Assembly: GCF_025717605.1 (NCBI RefSeq)
Contig: NZ_JAJIRQ010000006.1
Location: 254,015-318,014, forward strand
Direction: 5' to 3'
Source of the DNA: Paucibacter sp. TC2R-5
GTDB taxonomy: Bacteria; Pseudomonadota; Gammaproteobacteria; Burkholderiales; Burkholderiaceae_C
Length of the DNA stretch: 64,000 bases
Shown here: piece by piece, positions 55,042-63,914 of the stretch
How the letters are laid out: every line of letters begins with the position of its first letter
Position numbering within the stretch: the first letter of the stretch is position 1
Made by a program: the position numbers and the translations under genes
The notes under the pieces: generated by a model
Told to the model about the DNA's origin: nothing
Seen by the model: only the letters and a program-made list of their open reading frames with translations
Databases searched by the model: none

Positions 55042-56392
55042 GGGCATCGTCCTCCATGCTGACCGGCGCTTTGGGCGCTTGCGCCAAGACCTCGTCAAGC
55101 GTCAGGCGCACGGCTTGCGCCAAGAAGGCGGCAGCCGCGGCGTCGATCACATAAGGCGGCATCAGATAGACCGTATTGCCGATCGGGCGAATCAAGAGCT
55201 GATGCGCACGCGCGGCCAGATGGAAACGCTCGGCAAAGCGCAGGCCGGCGTCTTGCACATCAAAGGCCAAGACCATGCCGAGCTGGCGCAAATGGGCGAC
55301 GCGCGGATGCGCGGCCAGCGGCGCGAAGGCCTCGGCCAACAAGCGCGCTTGCAGCGCATTGGCTTCGAGCTGGCCCGCATCGAAGCGATCCAGGACCGCA
55401 TTCGCCGCCGCACAAGCCAGCGCATTGCCGGTGTAGGAGTGCGAATGCAAAAAGCCGCGCGTCACGTCCTCGCTCCAAAAGGCTTGGAACACCGCCTCGG
55501 TCGTCAGCACCAAGGACAGCGGCAAGGTGCCGCCGGTGATCCCCTTGGACAACAAAATAAAGTCAGGCCAGTCGGCGTTGCATTGCGGCTGCGTCTGCTC
55601 AAACGCGAAGAAAGTGCCGGTGCGCCCGCAACCCATTGCGATTTCGTCGACGATCAGATGCACCTCGAACTCGGTACAAAGCTTGCGCAAAGCCCGCAGA
55701 TAGTCGGCCGAATACATCACCATGCCGGCAGCGCCCTGCACCAGTGGCTCGACGATGACGGCGGCAATCGTGGCGCTGCGCTCGGCCAGCAAGTCGCGCA
55801 TCGCGGTCAGAGCAGCTGTCTCGTTAGCAAGGCGGGAGTCGGGGGACATCACGATGTGCGCGCGCATCAGCAGCGGGTCATAGGCGTCGCGGAACACCGC
55901 CACGTCGGTGACGGCCAGCGCACCTATGGTTTCACCGTGATAGCCGTTCTTCAGGCACACGAACTCGCGCTTGCCGCCACGACCCAGATTGCGCCAGCTG
56001 TGAAAGCTCTGCTTGAGCGCAATCTCGACCGCACTGGCACCGTCGCTGCCGAAGAAGACATGTCCTAAGGCTCCACCTGTGCGCGCACTCAAGCGCTCGG
56101 CCAGGCGCACCGCCGGCGCATGGGTGCAGCCGGCCAGCATCACATGCGGCAAGGTGTCGAGTTGCTGCTTGATGGCGTCATTGAGGCCGGCGTCGGCGTG
56201 GCCGAACAGATTGACCCACCAGCTGCTGTTTGCGTCGAAATAGCGGCCACCGTCAAAGTCATACAACCAAGGGCCGGCGCCGCGCGCGATGGCCAGGGGC
56301 GGCACCACGGCCGCACGCGCCATCTGTGTGCAGGGGTGCCAAACGGCGGCAAGACTGCGCTGTTGCCAGTCTTTTTGAGTAGAAATCGTCAT
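55031..56392 (-). CDS. bioA: Adenosylmethionine-8-amino-7-oxononanoate aminotransferase
   Basis: A 453-aa PLP transaminase using SAM as amino donor. The N-terminal WHPCTQM, SSWWVNLFGH and GSDGASAVEIALK blocks, IVDEIAMGCGRTG, and the PLP lysine in LLSKGITGGTLPLS (about residue 283) identify it. It begins 20 bp after the liuC stop on the same strand, so bioA-F-D-B very likely continues the leucine-pathway transcript. Confidence 0.96.
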   Translation of the reverse strand: MTISTQKDWQQRSLAAVWHPCTQMARAAVVPPLAIARGAGPWLYDFDGGRYFDANSSWWVNLFGHADAGLNDAIKQQLDTLPHVMLAGCTHAPAVRLAERLSARTGGALGHVFFGSDGASAVEIALKQSFHSWRNLGRGGKREFVCLKNGYHGETIGALAVTDVAVFRDAYDPLLMRAHIVMSPDSRLANETAALTAMRDLLAERSATIAAVIVEPLVQGAAGMVMYSADYLRALRKLCTEFEVHLIVDEIAMGCGRTGTFFAFEQTQPQCNADWPDFILLSKGITGGTLPLSLVLTTEAVFQAFWSEDVTRGFLHSHSYTGNALACAAANAVLDRFDAGQLEANALQARLLAEAFAPLAAHPRVAHLRQLGMVLAFDVQDAGLRFAERFHLAARAHQLLIRPIGNTVYLMPPYVIDAAAAAFLAQAVRLTLDEVLAQAPKAPVSMEDDAHVA

Positions 56393-56412
56393 CTGAAGAA
56401 GTGATCGGGACT

Positions 56413-57216
56413 TCAGGCCAGCCAGGCGGGCCGGCTCTTGTTCAAAAAGCTCTGCACGCCCTCGCGGCCCTCGGCGCTGGCGCGAATGTCTGCAATACGG
56501 CGGGCGGTGTCGTCGCGCAGCGCGGGCGTGAGGCTCGCGTGGGCGACGTCTTGCACCAAGCGCTTGCAGGCGCGCACCGCGTGCGGGCCGTTGGCGGCGA
56601 TGGCAGCGGCGATCGCGCCGACCTTGTCATCCAGCGACTCGGGCGTTGCCAACTCATGCACCAGCCCCAGGCGATGAGCCTCGGCGGCGCTGAAGCGCTC
56701 GGCCGTCACGAAGTAGCGCCGCGATGCCTGCTCACCCAGGGCGCGCACCACATAGGGCCCGATGGTGGCCGGCAGCAAGCCCAGCTTGGCCTCAGACAGG
56801 CAAAAGCCAGCCGACTCCACCGCCACCACCACATCGCAAACCGCCACCAGGCCGACGCCGCCGGCATAGACATCACCCTGCACGCGCGCAATCACCGGCA
56901 CCGGACAGCTGTAAATCGTCCACAGCATTTCGGCCAGCAGGGCGGCGTCGGCATGGTTTTGCTCCCAGCTGAATCCGGCCATCGCCTTCATCCAGTTGAG
57001 ATCCGCGCCAGCGCAAAAAGCCTTGCCCTCGGCAGCCAAAACGATGGCGCGCACGCTGCTGTCTTGGCCCAACTCGGCAAAGGCGGCGGTCAGCTCGGCC
57101 ACCACCACTTCATTGAAGGCATTGCGCACATCGGGGCGGTGCAGGCTGACGCTGGCGGTATGCGGGCCAAAACCGCCGCGTTGCACCACCAAGGTTTGAT
57201 ACTTGCTGTTATTCAT
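56413..57216 (-). CDS. liuC: Methylglutaconyl-CoA hydratase (enoyl-CoA hydratase family)
   Basis: A 267-aa crotonase-fold enzyme hydrating 3-methylglutaconyl-CoA to HMG-CoA. The oxyanion block FCAGADLNWMKAMAG is typical of LiuC, and VQGDVYAGGVGLVAVCDVVVA carries the second glycine site; the catalytic E is in LSEAKLGLLPATIGPYV. Placement between carboxylase, lyase and biotin genes supports the assignment over a general enoyl-CoA hydratase. ATG 57216 has GGAG and overlaps the preceding stop as ATGA. Confidence 0.9.
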   Translation of the reverse strand: MNNSKYQTLVVQRGGFGPHTASVSLHRPDVRNAFNEVVVAELTAAFAELGQDSSVRAIVLAAEGKAFCAGADLNWMKAMAGFSWEQNHADAALLAEMLWTIYSCPVPVIARVQGDVYAGGVGLVAVCDVVVAVESAGFCLSEAKLGLLPATIGPYVVRALGEQASRRYFVTAERFSAAEAHRLGLVHELATPESLDDKVGAIAAAIAANGPHAVRACKRLVQDVAHASLTPALRDDTARRIADIRASAEGREGVQSFLNKSRPAWLA

Positions 57217-58418
57217 TGGGGTCTCCAGACCACTTTGTCGTCGACGGCGTAAAAACTGCACGGCTTGCCCTTGCGCTTTTGGCAAAAGCCCAGCGCGCGC
57301 GACAGCACGTCCTCGCCGCTGGCATAACCGAATTCACCCTCGGTATTGAGGGCAAAGGCACGCGGCTTCTTGGCCATCAGGAATTTCTTATAGCCCTCTT
57401 GCGCAGACCAGCCCCGCAGCGGCAAGGCTTCCACGTCATTGAGCGGCGCGAAGTCGGTGTCGGGCGGCGCTTTCATCAGGCCGGTCTGGGTGAAGCCTTG
57501 CTGGGCCAAAAACTCATCGACCAAGGGCTGCCAGACGTCATTGGCCGCCGCGAACAGGCGATGACCATCGTCCCCGATGGCGGGCAAGAGCCGGTAGTCC
57601 ACCAGGCCGCCACCATGGCGGTAGGCCTCGGCCCAGTCGCGGCTGTGGTGCGGGGCGAAATACATATCGTTCTCGGTATAGATCCAAAGCGTCGGCGTGG
57701 GCAAGTCGGCGCGGGCATTGAACTCGCCATAGCGCTGAAACAGGCGCTTGAGCTGCTCGGCTTGACAAGGCTCGCCTCGGCGCAGGGTCGGGCTGCCGCC
57801 ATGCCCGCCGGCAAAGTTGATCGCCGCCACCAAGCCCGGCGGACGCTCCGCTGCTGCGGCGACGGTGGCGATGCCGCCGACCGACTGCCCGACCAGCACC
57901 AGACGGCTGGCGTCCACATCTGTTTGCGCGGCCATGGCGCGCGCGACCGCGATGATTTGCTGGGCAGCAGCGTTCAAGGCCGGCGCGTAGATGGGCTTGC
58001 TGCAACTCTGGCTGCTTTCCGGGTCGCCGAGCTGGGCCAACTCGCCGTAACCCAGACGCAGCGGTGAGGCCACGGCGAAGCCCTTGCGGACGAAAAAGCG
58101 CGCGGCCGATTCAAAACGCTGGCGCCCATATTCGCTGCGCTTGTCGCTGTTGCGGCCATGGCTGATGATGAGCAGCGGAAAGGGGCCGGGGCCGTTTGGT
58201 TTGAAGGTAGTGACCAGTAGATCGCCGGCAATATCGCGACCGTACGCGTCCTGCACGCTGACAGGCACGCGCAGCACCGCCTCACGTATATCCTTGTTCA
58301 AGGTGGCGGGGTCGATCAAAGCCTGGGCCCGCGCGCCGCTAGGCAGGCCGCTAAACAGGCCGCACAACAGGCCCGCCAGCAAGGCGACGCAAACTTTTGT
58401 GGTGCGCACAGCAGCCAT
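57213..58418 (-). CDS. Secreted alpha/beta hydrolase
   Basis: A 401-aa exported hydrolase. A Sec signal peptide covers about the first 32 residues (hydrophobic VALLAGLLCGLFSGL, cleavage near ARA-Q). The core has LLIISHGRNSDKR, the nucleophile elbow VGQSVGGIA, the acid in WIYTENDMYF and the histidine in GDDGHRLF. The C-terminal 100 residues are extra to a simple dienelactone-hydrolase-like core. ATG 58418 lies 2 bases after the vapC stop, and the end overlaps liuC. Its role in leucine or biotin metabolism is unclear; an esterase that supplies acyl substrates is one possibility. Confidence 0.8.
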   Translation of the reverse strand: MAAVRTTKVCVALLAGLLCGLFSGLPSGARAQALIDPATLNKDIREAVLRVPVSVQDAYGRDIAGDLLVTTFKPNGPGPFPLLIISHGRNSDKRSEYGRQRFESAARFFVRKGFAVASPLRLGYGELAQLGDPESSQSCSKPIYAPALNAAAQQIIAVARAMAAQTDVDASRLVLVGQSVGGIATVAAAAERPPGLVAAINFAGGHGGSPTLRRGEPCQAEQLKRLFQRYGEFNARADLPTPTLWIYTENDMYFAPHHSRDWAEAYRHGGGLVDYRLLPAIGDDGHRLFAAANDVWQPLVDEFLAQQGFTQTGLMKAPPDTDFAPLNDVEALPLRGWSAQEGYKKFLMAKKPRAFALNTEGEFGYASGEDVLSRALGFCQKRKGKPCSFYAVDDKVVWRPQ

Positions 58419-58420
58419 CG

Positions 58421-58822
58421 TCAATGCTTCCAAACCTTGAGGCCGCGCAGCGTTTCCATCGCGTCGTAGTCGCGATCCGCGTGCAGCAGGGCGCAATCGT
58501 TGCTGATGCAAAAACTGGCTTGCAAGACATCGACCGGGCTGTTGACGGTCACACCACCGGCGCGCAGCGCACGGTAATGCTCGACGGCATGCAACGCGTT
58601 GTCCTCACCACCCATTTCGATCACATCCAGCGCGCCCAAGGCCCGCTTGGCGGCCAGGTAATCGCGCTCATCTCGAAAGCCGCGCAAGACCTCGAACAAG
58701 ACCAGATCGGCCAGCGCCAAGGGCGCACCGGCATCTTCCAGCAACTCGCTCAGGCGGCGCACACCGACGGTATCGCGGCCGTTGAAGAAATCTATCCAGA
58801 CCGAGGAATCAACCAGAATCAT
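58421..58822 (-). CDS. vapC: PIN-domain toxin, VapC family
   Basis: A 133-aa ribonuclease toxin. PIN acidic residues are visible in ILVDSSVWIDFF (D5), LADLVLFEVLRG, SPVDVLQASFCISN and LHADRDYD. VapC toxins cleave tRNA or rRNA when freed from their antitoxin. The start overlaps the vapB end by 4 bases. Confidence 0.9.
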   Translation of the reverse strand: MILVDSSVWIDFFNGRDTVGVRRLSELLEDAGAPLALADLVLFEVLRGFRDERDYLAAKRALGALDVIEMGGEDNALHAVEHYRALRAGGVTVNSPVDVLQASFCISNDCALLHADRDYDAMETLRGLKVWKH

Positions 58823-59079
58823 GGCGTGCCCGGCTTCGCGCTCAAGGCTTCATTTGGCCGCACCGGATGGCCTGTTGCGGGCCCATTCAAGATCAACTCG
58901 ACAGCCCGAGGCGCATCTTCCCAACGCAGCTTGCCGCGCAGGGCCAGGATTTCACGGTAGGCCGCCTGCCGCGCCAGCAGGCGCAGGCCGGCCTCGACCG
59001 CGTCCTTCTTGGTCTTGAACGCGCCCGACTTCATCGCCTGGTCCATCAAATCATCATTGATTTCGATATTGGTGCGCAT
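58819..59079 (-). CDS. vapB: Antitoxin, VapB family
   Basis: An 86-aa antitoxin. The N-terminal MRTNIEINDDLMDQAMKSGAF is a ribbon-helix-helix DNA-binding domain of the VapB type-II (MazE/Arc-like) form, with KTKKDAVEAGLRLLAR as its second helix pair. The C-terminal tail should wrap the toxin. ATG 59079 was preferred to 59100. The upstream operator-like repeats suggest autoregulation and a private promoter. Confidence 0.88.
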   Translation of the reverse strand: MRTNIEINDDLMDQAMKSGAFKTKKDAVEAGLRLLARQAAYREILALRGKLRWEDAPRAVELILNGPATGHPVRPNEALSAKPGTP

Positions 59080-59120
59080 GATGTGTACGGAATTACCCAA
59101 ATGTGTGTATTTTACACATC
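59080..59120. promoter_or_regulatory. Operator-like inverted repeats before vapB
   Basis: A perfect palindrome TGTGTA-TTT-TACACA (59104-59118) and outer complementary elements GTACACATC/GATGTGTA (about 59080-59088 and 59113-59120 on the minus strand) occupy the whole gap between the liuB stop and the vapB start. A ribbon-helix-helix antitoxin would be expected to bind here. Confidence 0.6.
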
Positions 59121-60726
59121 ACATCCGGAAGACACCAAACTTGGTCTCGGCAATCGGCGCATTCAGTGCAGCACTCAAGCCCAGAGCCAAAACTCGGCGC
59201 GTGTCTGCCGGGTCGATCACGCCGTCGTCCCACAGCCGGGCCGACGCGTAATGGGGATGCCCCTGGTCTTCGTATTGCTGGCGGATCGGCGCCTTGAAGG
59301 CTTCTTCTTCATCGGCCGTCCAGCTGCCGCCCTTGCCCTCAATGCCGTCGCGCTTGACCGTGGCCAGCACCGAAGCGGCCTGCTCGCCGCCCATCACCGA
59401 GATGCGCGCGTTCGGCCACATCCACAAGAAGCGCGGCGAGAAGGCGCGGCCGCACATGCCGTAATTGCCGGCGCCAAAGCTGCCGCCGATGATGATGGTG
59501 AACTTGGGCACCTGGGCGCAGGCGACCGCCGTCACCATCTTGGCGCCAGCGCGCGCAATGCCCTCGTTCTCGTATTTGCGCCCGACCATGAAGCCGGTGA
59601 TGTTCTGCAAAAAGACCAAAGGGATTTTGCGCTGGCAGCACAGCTCGATGAAATGCGCACCCTTGTTGGCGCTCTCGGTGAACAAGATGCCGTTGTTGGC
59701 GACGATGCCGACCGGCATGCCCTCGATATGGGCAAAGCCGCAGACCAAGGTGGCGCCGTAACGAGCCTTGAATTCCTCGAACTCGGACCCGTCCACGACG
59801 CGGGCGATCACCTCGCGCACATCGAAAGGCTTGCGTGTGTCGGTCGGGATCACCCCGTGCAATTCTTCGGCATCAAACAAGGGCGCGCGCGGTGCCTGCA
59901 TCAAGAGTTGCGAGTCCTTGCGCCAATTCAGGCCGGCCACGGCTTGCCGCGCGATGGCCAGCGCATGGGTGTCGTTATTGGCCAGATGGTCGGCCACGCC
60001 GGACAGACGCGTGTGCACATCGCCGCCGCCCAAATCTTCCGCCGTCACCACCTCGCCGGTGGCCGCCTTCACCAGAGGCGGGCCGCCCAGGAAGATCGTG
60101 CCCTGATTCTTGACGATGATGGTCTCGTCGCTCATCGCCGGCACATAAGCGCCACCTGCCGTGCAGGAGCCCATCACGACGGCGATCTGCGGGATGCCGG
60201 CGCCCGACAAATTGGCCTGGTTGAAGAAGATGCGACCGAAATGATCACGGTCCGGGAACACATCATCCTGATTGGGCAAATTCGCGCCGCCCGAGTCGAC
60301 CAGATAGACGCAGGGCAGGCGGTTTTGCGCGGCGATCTCCTGCGCGCGCAAATGCTTTTTGACGGTGATGGGGTAGTAAGTGCCACCCTTCACCGTCGCA
60401 TCATTGCAGACGATCATGCAGTCCACGCCGGAGACGCGGCCGATGCCGGCAATCATGCCGCCACCGGGTGCGGCGTTGTCATACATATTGAGGCCGGCCA
60501 GCGGCGCCAACTCCAGAAACGGCGTGCCAGGGTCCAAGAGCATTTCGACTCGGTCGCGTGGCAGCAACTTGCCGCGCGCGATGTGCTTGGCCCGCGCCGC
60601 TTCGCCGCCGCCCTGGGCAATCTGCTCCAACCGGCTGTTCAGATCATCCAGCAGGCCACGCATGGTGGCGGCGTTGGATTTGAAGTCTGCGGAACGGGCA
60701 TTGAGCTTGCTGCTGAGAACGGGCAT
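59119..60726 (-). CDS. liuB: Methylcrotonyl-CoA carboxylase beta subunit (carboxyltransferase)
   Basis: A 535-aa carboxyltransferase subunit, the normal length. Blocks include [63 protein letters not shown] and the second-half [36 protein letters not shown] and [15 protein letters not shown] are the methylcrotonyl-type signatures rather than propionyl-type. AGGAGG precedes ATG 60726. It leads the liuB-vapBC-hydrolase-liuC-bioAFDB run. Confidence 0.95.
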   Translation of the reverse strand: MPVLSSKLNARSADFKSNAATMRGLLDDLNSRLEQIAQGGGEAARAKHIARGKLLPRDRVEMLLDPGTPFLELAPLAGLNMYDNAAPGGGMIAGIGRVSGVDCMIVCNDATVKGGTYYPITVKKHLRAQEIAAQNRLPCVYLVDSGGANLPNQDDVFPDRDHFGRIFFNQANLSGAGIPQIAVVMGSCTAGGAYVPAMSDETIIVKNQGTIFLGGPPLVKAATGEVVTAEDLGGGDVHTRLSGVADHLANNDTHALAIARQAVAGLNWRKDSQLLMQAPRAPLFDAEELHGVIPTDTRKPFDVREVIARVVDGSEFEEFKARYGATLVCGFAHIEGMPVGIVANNGILFTESANKGAHFIELCCQRKIPLVFLQNITGFMVGRKYENEGIARAGAKMVTAVACAQVPKFTIIIGGSFGAGNYGMCGRAFSPRFLWMWPNARISVMGGEQAASVLATVKRDGIEGKGGSWTADEEEAFKAPIRQQYEDQGHPHYASARLWDDGVIDPADTRRVLALGLSAALNAPIAETKFGVFRM

Positions 60727-60841
60727 GGAGCCTCCTGAAAGCGATGGCACCCGATTTTCTGAGTGCAACTCACAAATTTCACAAAAATAGCTCACGATCG
60801 ACCGAGCCGACACGCGAGGCCCGAAGAATAGGTCAGAGTGA

Positions 60842-60856
60842 TGCTTGATGCAAGCA
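60842..60856. promoter_or_regulatory. Palindrome between divergent liuB and TetR gene
   Basis: TGCTTG-ATG-CAAGCA is a perfect inverted repeat, 23 bp before the regulator ATG; TTGAG-N5-CTCAA (60861-60875) follows directly. The spot is right for an operator controlling both divergent genes. Confidence 0.5.
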
Positions 60857-60878
60857 GGACTTGAGCTTTACTCAATTA

Positions 60879-61607
60879 ATGCGCAAAATAGCGCCCGTGA
60901 CCACCATTCCCAGCCCCATCAAAGCACCCCAACGCCGCTCGCCTGCCAGCGCCAAGGCCGAACAGCGGGTACGCGATATTTTGCGCGTGGGGCGAGAAGT
61001 ATTCTCCGAGCGCGGCTACGAACGCGCCACCACCACCGAGATTGCACAGCGCCTGGGCATCTCGGAGGCCACCGTATTCACCTACTTTCGCAGCAAGCGC
61101 GAGTTGTGCATGCGGGTGATTGGCGACTGGTATGACGAAATCATCGACGCCATCGAGACCGGCTTGCCCCTCAAGGCGACGGTGCGCGAACAGTTGGAGT
61201 TCATGGTCCACACCCATCTGCGCCTATTCCTGATCCAGGGCACGGGGCTGTGCGCCTTGGTGCTGTCGGAGGGGCGCACCAAGGGTGAATCGGGCCAAGA
61301 ACTGAGCGAGCCCTTTGTCGCGCTGCAGCGCCGCTACACCGCGCCCTTGATGGATTTGCTGGCGCGCGGCCAGGCCAGCGGCGAGGTACGTGCGGACATC
61401 CCCTTGCGCCTGTTGCGCTCACTGGTGTTTGGGCCGATGGAGCATATCTTGTGGGAGGTTGTCATTGGCGGGCGCCAGATCGACATCGACAGCAGTGCCC
61501 GCGATCTGGTCGCCCTGCTCTGGCCAGCGCTGCAAGCCCCCGACCAAGAGCTGCTGGGCCTGCGCCGCATGCGCACCGAGCTGGCGGCCGCTTTGGCGCA
61601 AGGCTGA
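60879..61607 (+). CDS. TetR-family transcriptional regulator
   Basis: A 242-aa repressor, with HTH FSERGYERATTTEIAQRLGISEATVFTYFRSKREL after a 30-residue disordered head, and a helical ligand domain. Divergent orientation to liuB suggests it controls the leucine/biotin cluster, perhaps with an acyl-CoA as ligand. ATG 60879 was chosen over TTG 60861 and GTG 60897. Confidence 0.88.
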   Translation: MRKIAPVTTIPSPIKAPQRRSPASAKAEQRVRDILRVGREVFSERGYERATTTEIAQRLGISEATVFTYFRSKRELCMRVIGDWYDEIIDAIETGLPLKATVREQLEFMVHTHLRLFLIQGTGLCALVLSEGRTKGESGQELSEPFVALQRRYTAPLMDLLARGQASGEVRADIPLRLLRSLVFGPMEHILWEVVIGGRQIDIDSSARDLVALLWPALQAPDQELLGLRRMRTELAAALAQG

Positions 61608-61625
61608 AACGCAGCCAGTTTCTAA

Positions 61626-63914
61626 CTAGCTGCGCCCTCCCGGCGCCACCTGCCACCACCTCGGCAATAGAGCCTGCACCTCGCGGCGGCCGAAACGGTC
61701 GTCCATCAGATGAAGCACCCCTTGATCACTGACGGTGCGTATCACCCGGCCAGCCGCCTGCACGACTTTTTGCAAGCCGGGGTAGAGATAGGTGTAGTTG
61801 TAGCCGGCGCCGCCGCCCATCAACTGGTCAAGGCGAAGCTTGATTTGCTCGTTGACCGGGTTCACCTGCGGCAAGCCCAGCGTGGCAATGAAGGCGCCTA
61901 TCAAGCGCTTGCCCGGCAGATCGACCGCCTCACCAAACGAGCCGCCCAGCACCACGAAAGCGATGCCTAGGCTATCGGGCGTCAATCGACTCAAAAATGC
62001 TTGCTGCTCTTGCTCCGTCATGCGCCGCGTCTGCTTGCTGATCGATATCTGCCCATGCAGGGATTCAAACAAGGCGGCGGCCTCTTGCAAATAGTCGTGG
62101 CTGCTGAAGAAAGCCAGGTAGTTGCCGGGCTGCGCCTGAAACTGCCGCGCCATCAATTCGACAATGGCCGGCAAGGAGGCTTGGCGCTGCTGGTAGCGGG
62201 TGGAAATATGCGCCGCCACCGACACCTGCAACTGATCAGCCTCAAAAGGCGCGGCCACATCGACCCAAGCAGTGTCGGCGGGCAGTCCCAGGATGTCGGC
62301 AAAGTAGGCCATGGGCTGCAAGGTGGCCGAGAACAAAATCGTTGTGCGCGCAGCAGTGAACCTGGGCCCCAGAAAGGGCGCGGGCAAAACATTGCGCAAA
62401 CAGAGCACCGAGCCTGCTCGTGCCAGCCCGGTATCAGCCTTGCTCACGTCACACAAAGAATGCGGGCCGAACAACTCGGCCATGCGGGTGAAATGCAGCG
62501 CCTCGAAGTAAAAGACTTGCAGCGCGGCATTGACCTCGGTGGGATGCTCGGCCTGGTAGTCGGCCAGCGCCGAGTTCAGCAACTGCAAACTAGCGACAAA
62601 TTTCAGCGGCAAGCCGTCCAGCACCTGATAGGGCGAGAGCTGCGCTTTGTTCAGTTCATTCCATTGCCGGTGCAGCCGGTCCAGCGCTTTCTTCAAGGCC
62701 GGCGGCGCCGCCAGCCTTGCCGCCCGCAAGCTGGCCTGATCCAGCTCGGCCGTGTACATCTTGCGGCCGCGCTCGACTAGGTTGTGTGCCTCATCCACCA
62801 AGACCGCCACCCGCCACTGATTGGCCTGCGTCAGGCCGTGCAGCAAGGCGCTGACGTCGAAGTAATAGTTGTAGTCCCCCACCACCACATCGCTCCAGCG
62901 CACCAACTCCTGGCTCAGGTAGTAGGGGCAAACGCTATGAGCCAGCGCGACTTCACGCAGGGCGCCACGGTCGAGCAGACCGTCGGTTGAAACCGTTACG
63001 GCCGCCGCCCGCGCCGCGCCCAACCGATCATAAAAACCCTGCGCCAGCGGGCAAGACTCACCGTGACAGGCCTTGTCCGGGTGCTCGCAAGCCTTGTCCC
63101 GCGCCACCAACTCCAGCGCCCGCAAGGGCAGCTTGCCGACGCTCTTCTTGAGCAGATGCAAGGCCTCCAGCGCCAAGCCTCGGCCGGCCGACTTGGCGGT
63201 GAGAAAGAACACCTTGTCGAGTTGCTGACCCGGGCAAGCCTTCAAGAGCGGGAAGATCGTGCCCACCGTCTTGCCGATGCCGGTGGGCGCTTGGGCCATC
63301 AGGCAGCGGCCGGTTTGGGCAGCGCGATAAACCGCAGTGGACAAATCACGCTGGCCGGGGCGGAAGTCGCCATGCGGGAAAGCCAAGGCCGACAGCGCCT
63401 CGTCACGCTGGCCGCGATGGGCCAGCTCCTGCTGAGCCCAGGCCAGAAAGCGCCCACACAGCGTCTCGAAAAAGACCTGCAAATCGGCGGCCGCGTGGCG
63501 CTCGCACAGCAGCGTTTCTTGCTGCGAGCCGATATTGAAATACACCAGCGCCAGCTCGACCTCGGCCAAGCCCTGCGCCCGGCACAGCATCGCGCCGTAA
63601 ACCTTCAGCTGCGCCCAATGCAGCAGGCGATGGTTCTCCGGGATGCGCTCGATTTTGCCCTTGAAGGTCTTGACCTCCTCCAGCCGGCCCAGCTGCGCAT
63701 CAAAACCATCGGCGCGCCCGCGCACCAGCAAGTCTTGGTATTGCCCACTCAAAGCCAGCTCGGCCTGGTAATGCGCCGGGCGCCTGGATGCCACCAGGGC
63801 GTGGCCTTCAATGCCTTCTTGCGCGCTGGGTGCGGGCGTGAAGCGCAGGTCCAAATCACCTTGTTTGGCGGTGAACTCGCACAGCGCTCGCACCGCCACC
63901 GTGTAGGGCTTCAA
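61626..63914 (-). CDS. XPD/DinG-like superfamily 2 helicase with N-terminal nuclease-like domain
   Basis: A 762-aa DNA helicase. The helicase part has Walker A APTGIGKT (about 208-215), an iron-sulfur cysteine set in ACEHPDKACHGESCP plus HSVCPYYL, the DEAH motif LVDEAHNLVE and motif VI QAAGRVIRT. The first 150 residues hold a PD-(D/E)XK-like core: GRADGFDAQLGRLEEVKTFKG, where D, E and K can form a nuclease site. This is the family of bacterial Rad3-like helicases fused to a nuclease domain. The start TTG 63914 overlaps the previous gene's stop (TTGA), so it is coupled to it. Confidence 0.88.
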   Translation of the reverse strand: MKPYTVAVRALCEFTAKQGDLDLRFTPAPSAQEGIEGHALVASRRPAHYQAELALSGQYQDLLVRGRADGFDAQLGRLEEVKTFKGKIERIPENHRLLHWAQLKVYGAMLCRAQGLAEVELALVYFNIGSQQETLLCERHAAADLQVFFETLCGRFLAWAQQELAHRGQRDEALSALAFPHGDFRPGQRDLSTAVYRAAQTGRCLMAQAPTGIGKTVGTIFPLLKACPGQQLDKVFFLTAKSAGRGLALEALHLLKKSVGKLPLRALELVARDKACEHPDKACHGESCPLAQGFYDRLGAARAAAVTVSTDGLLDRGALREVALAHSVCPYYLSQELVRWSDVVVGDYNYYFDVSALLHGLTQANQWRVAVLVDEAHNLVERGRKMYTAELDQASLRAARLAAPPALKKALDRLHRQWNELNKAQLSPYQVLDGLPLKFVASLQLLNSALADYQAEHPTEVNAALQVFYFEALHFTRMAELFGPHSLCDVSKADTGLARAGSVLCLRNVLPAPFLGPRFTAARTTILFSATLQPMAYFADILGLPADTAWVDVAAPFEADQLQVSVAAHISTRYQQRQASLPAIVELMARQFQAQPGNYLAFFSSHDYLQEAAALFESLHGQISISKQTRRMTEQEQQAFLSRLTPDSLGIAFVVLGGSFGEAVDLPGKRLIGAFIATLGLPQVNPVNEQIKLRLDQLMGGGAGYNYTYLYPGLQKVVQAAGRVIRTVSDQGVLHLMDDRFGRREVQALLPRWWQVAPGGRS

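Noticed and set aside
58867-60738. A 623-codon open frame antisense to liuB
   Set aside because: Same reasons: full overlap with a certain gene and a non-protein-like composition.
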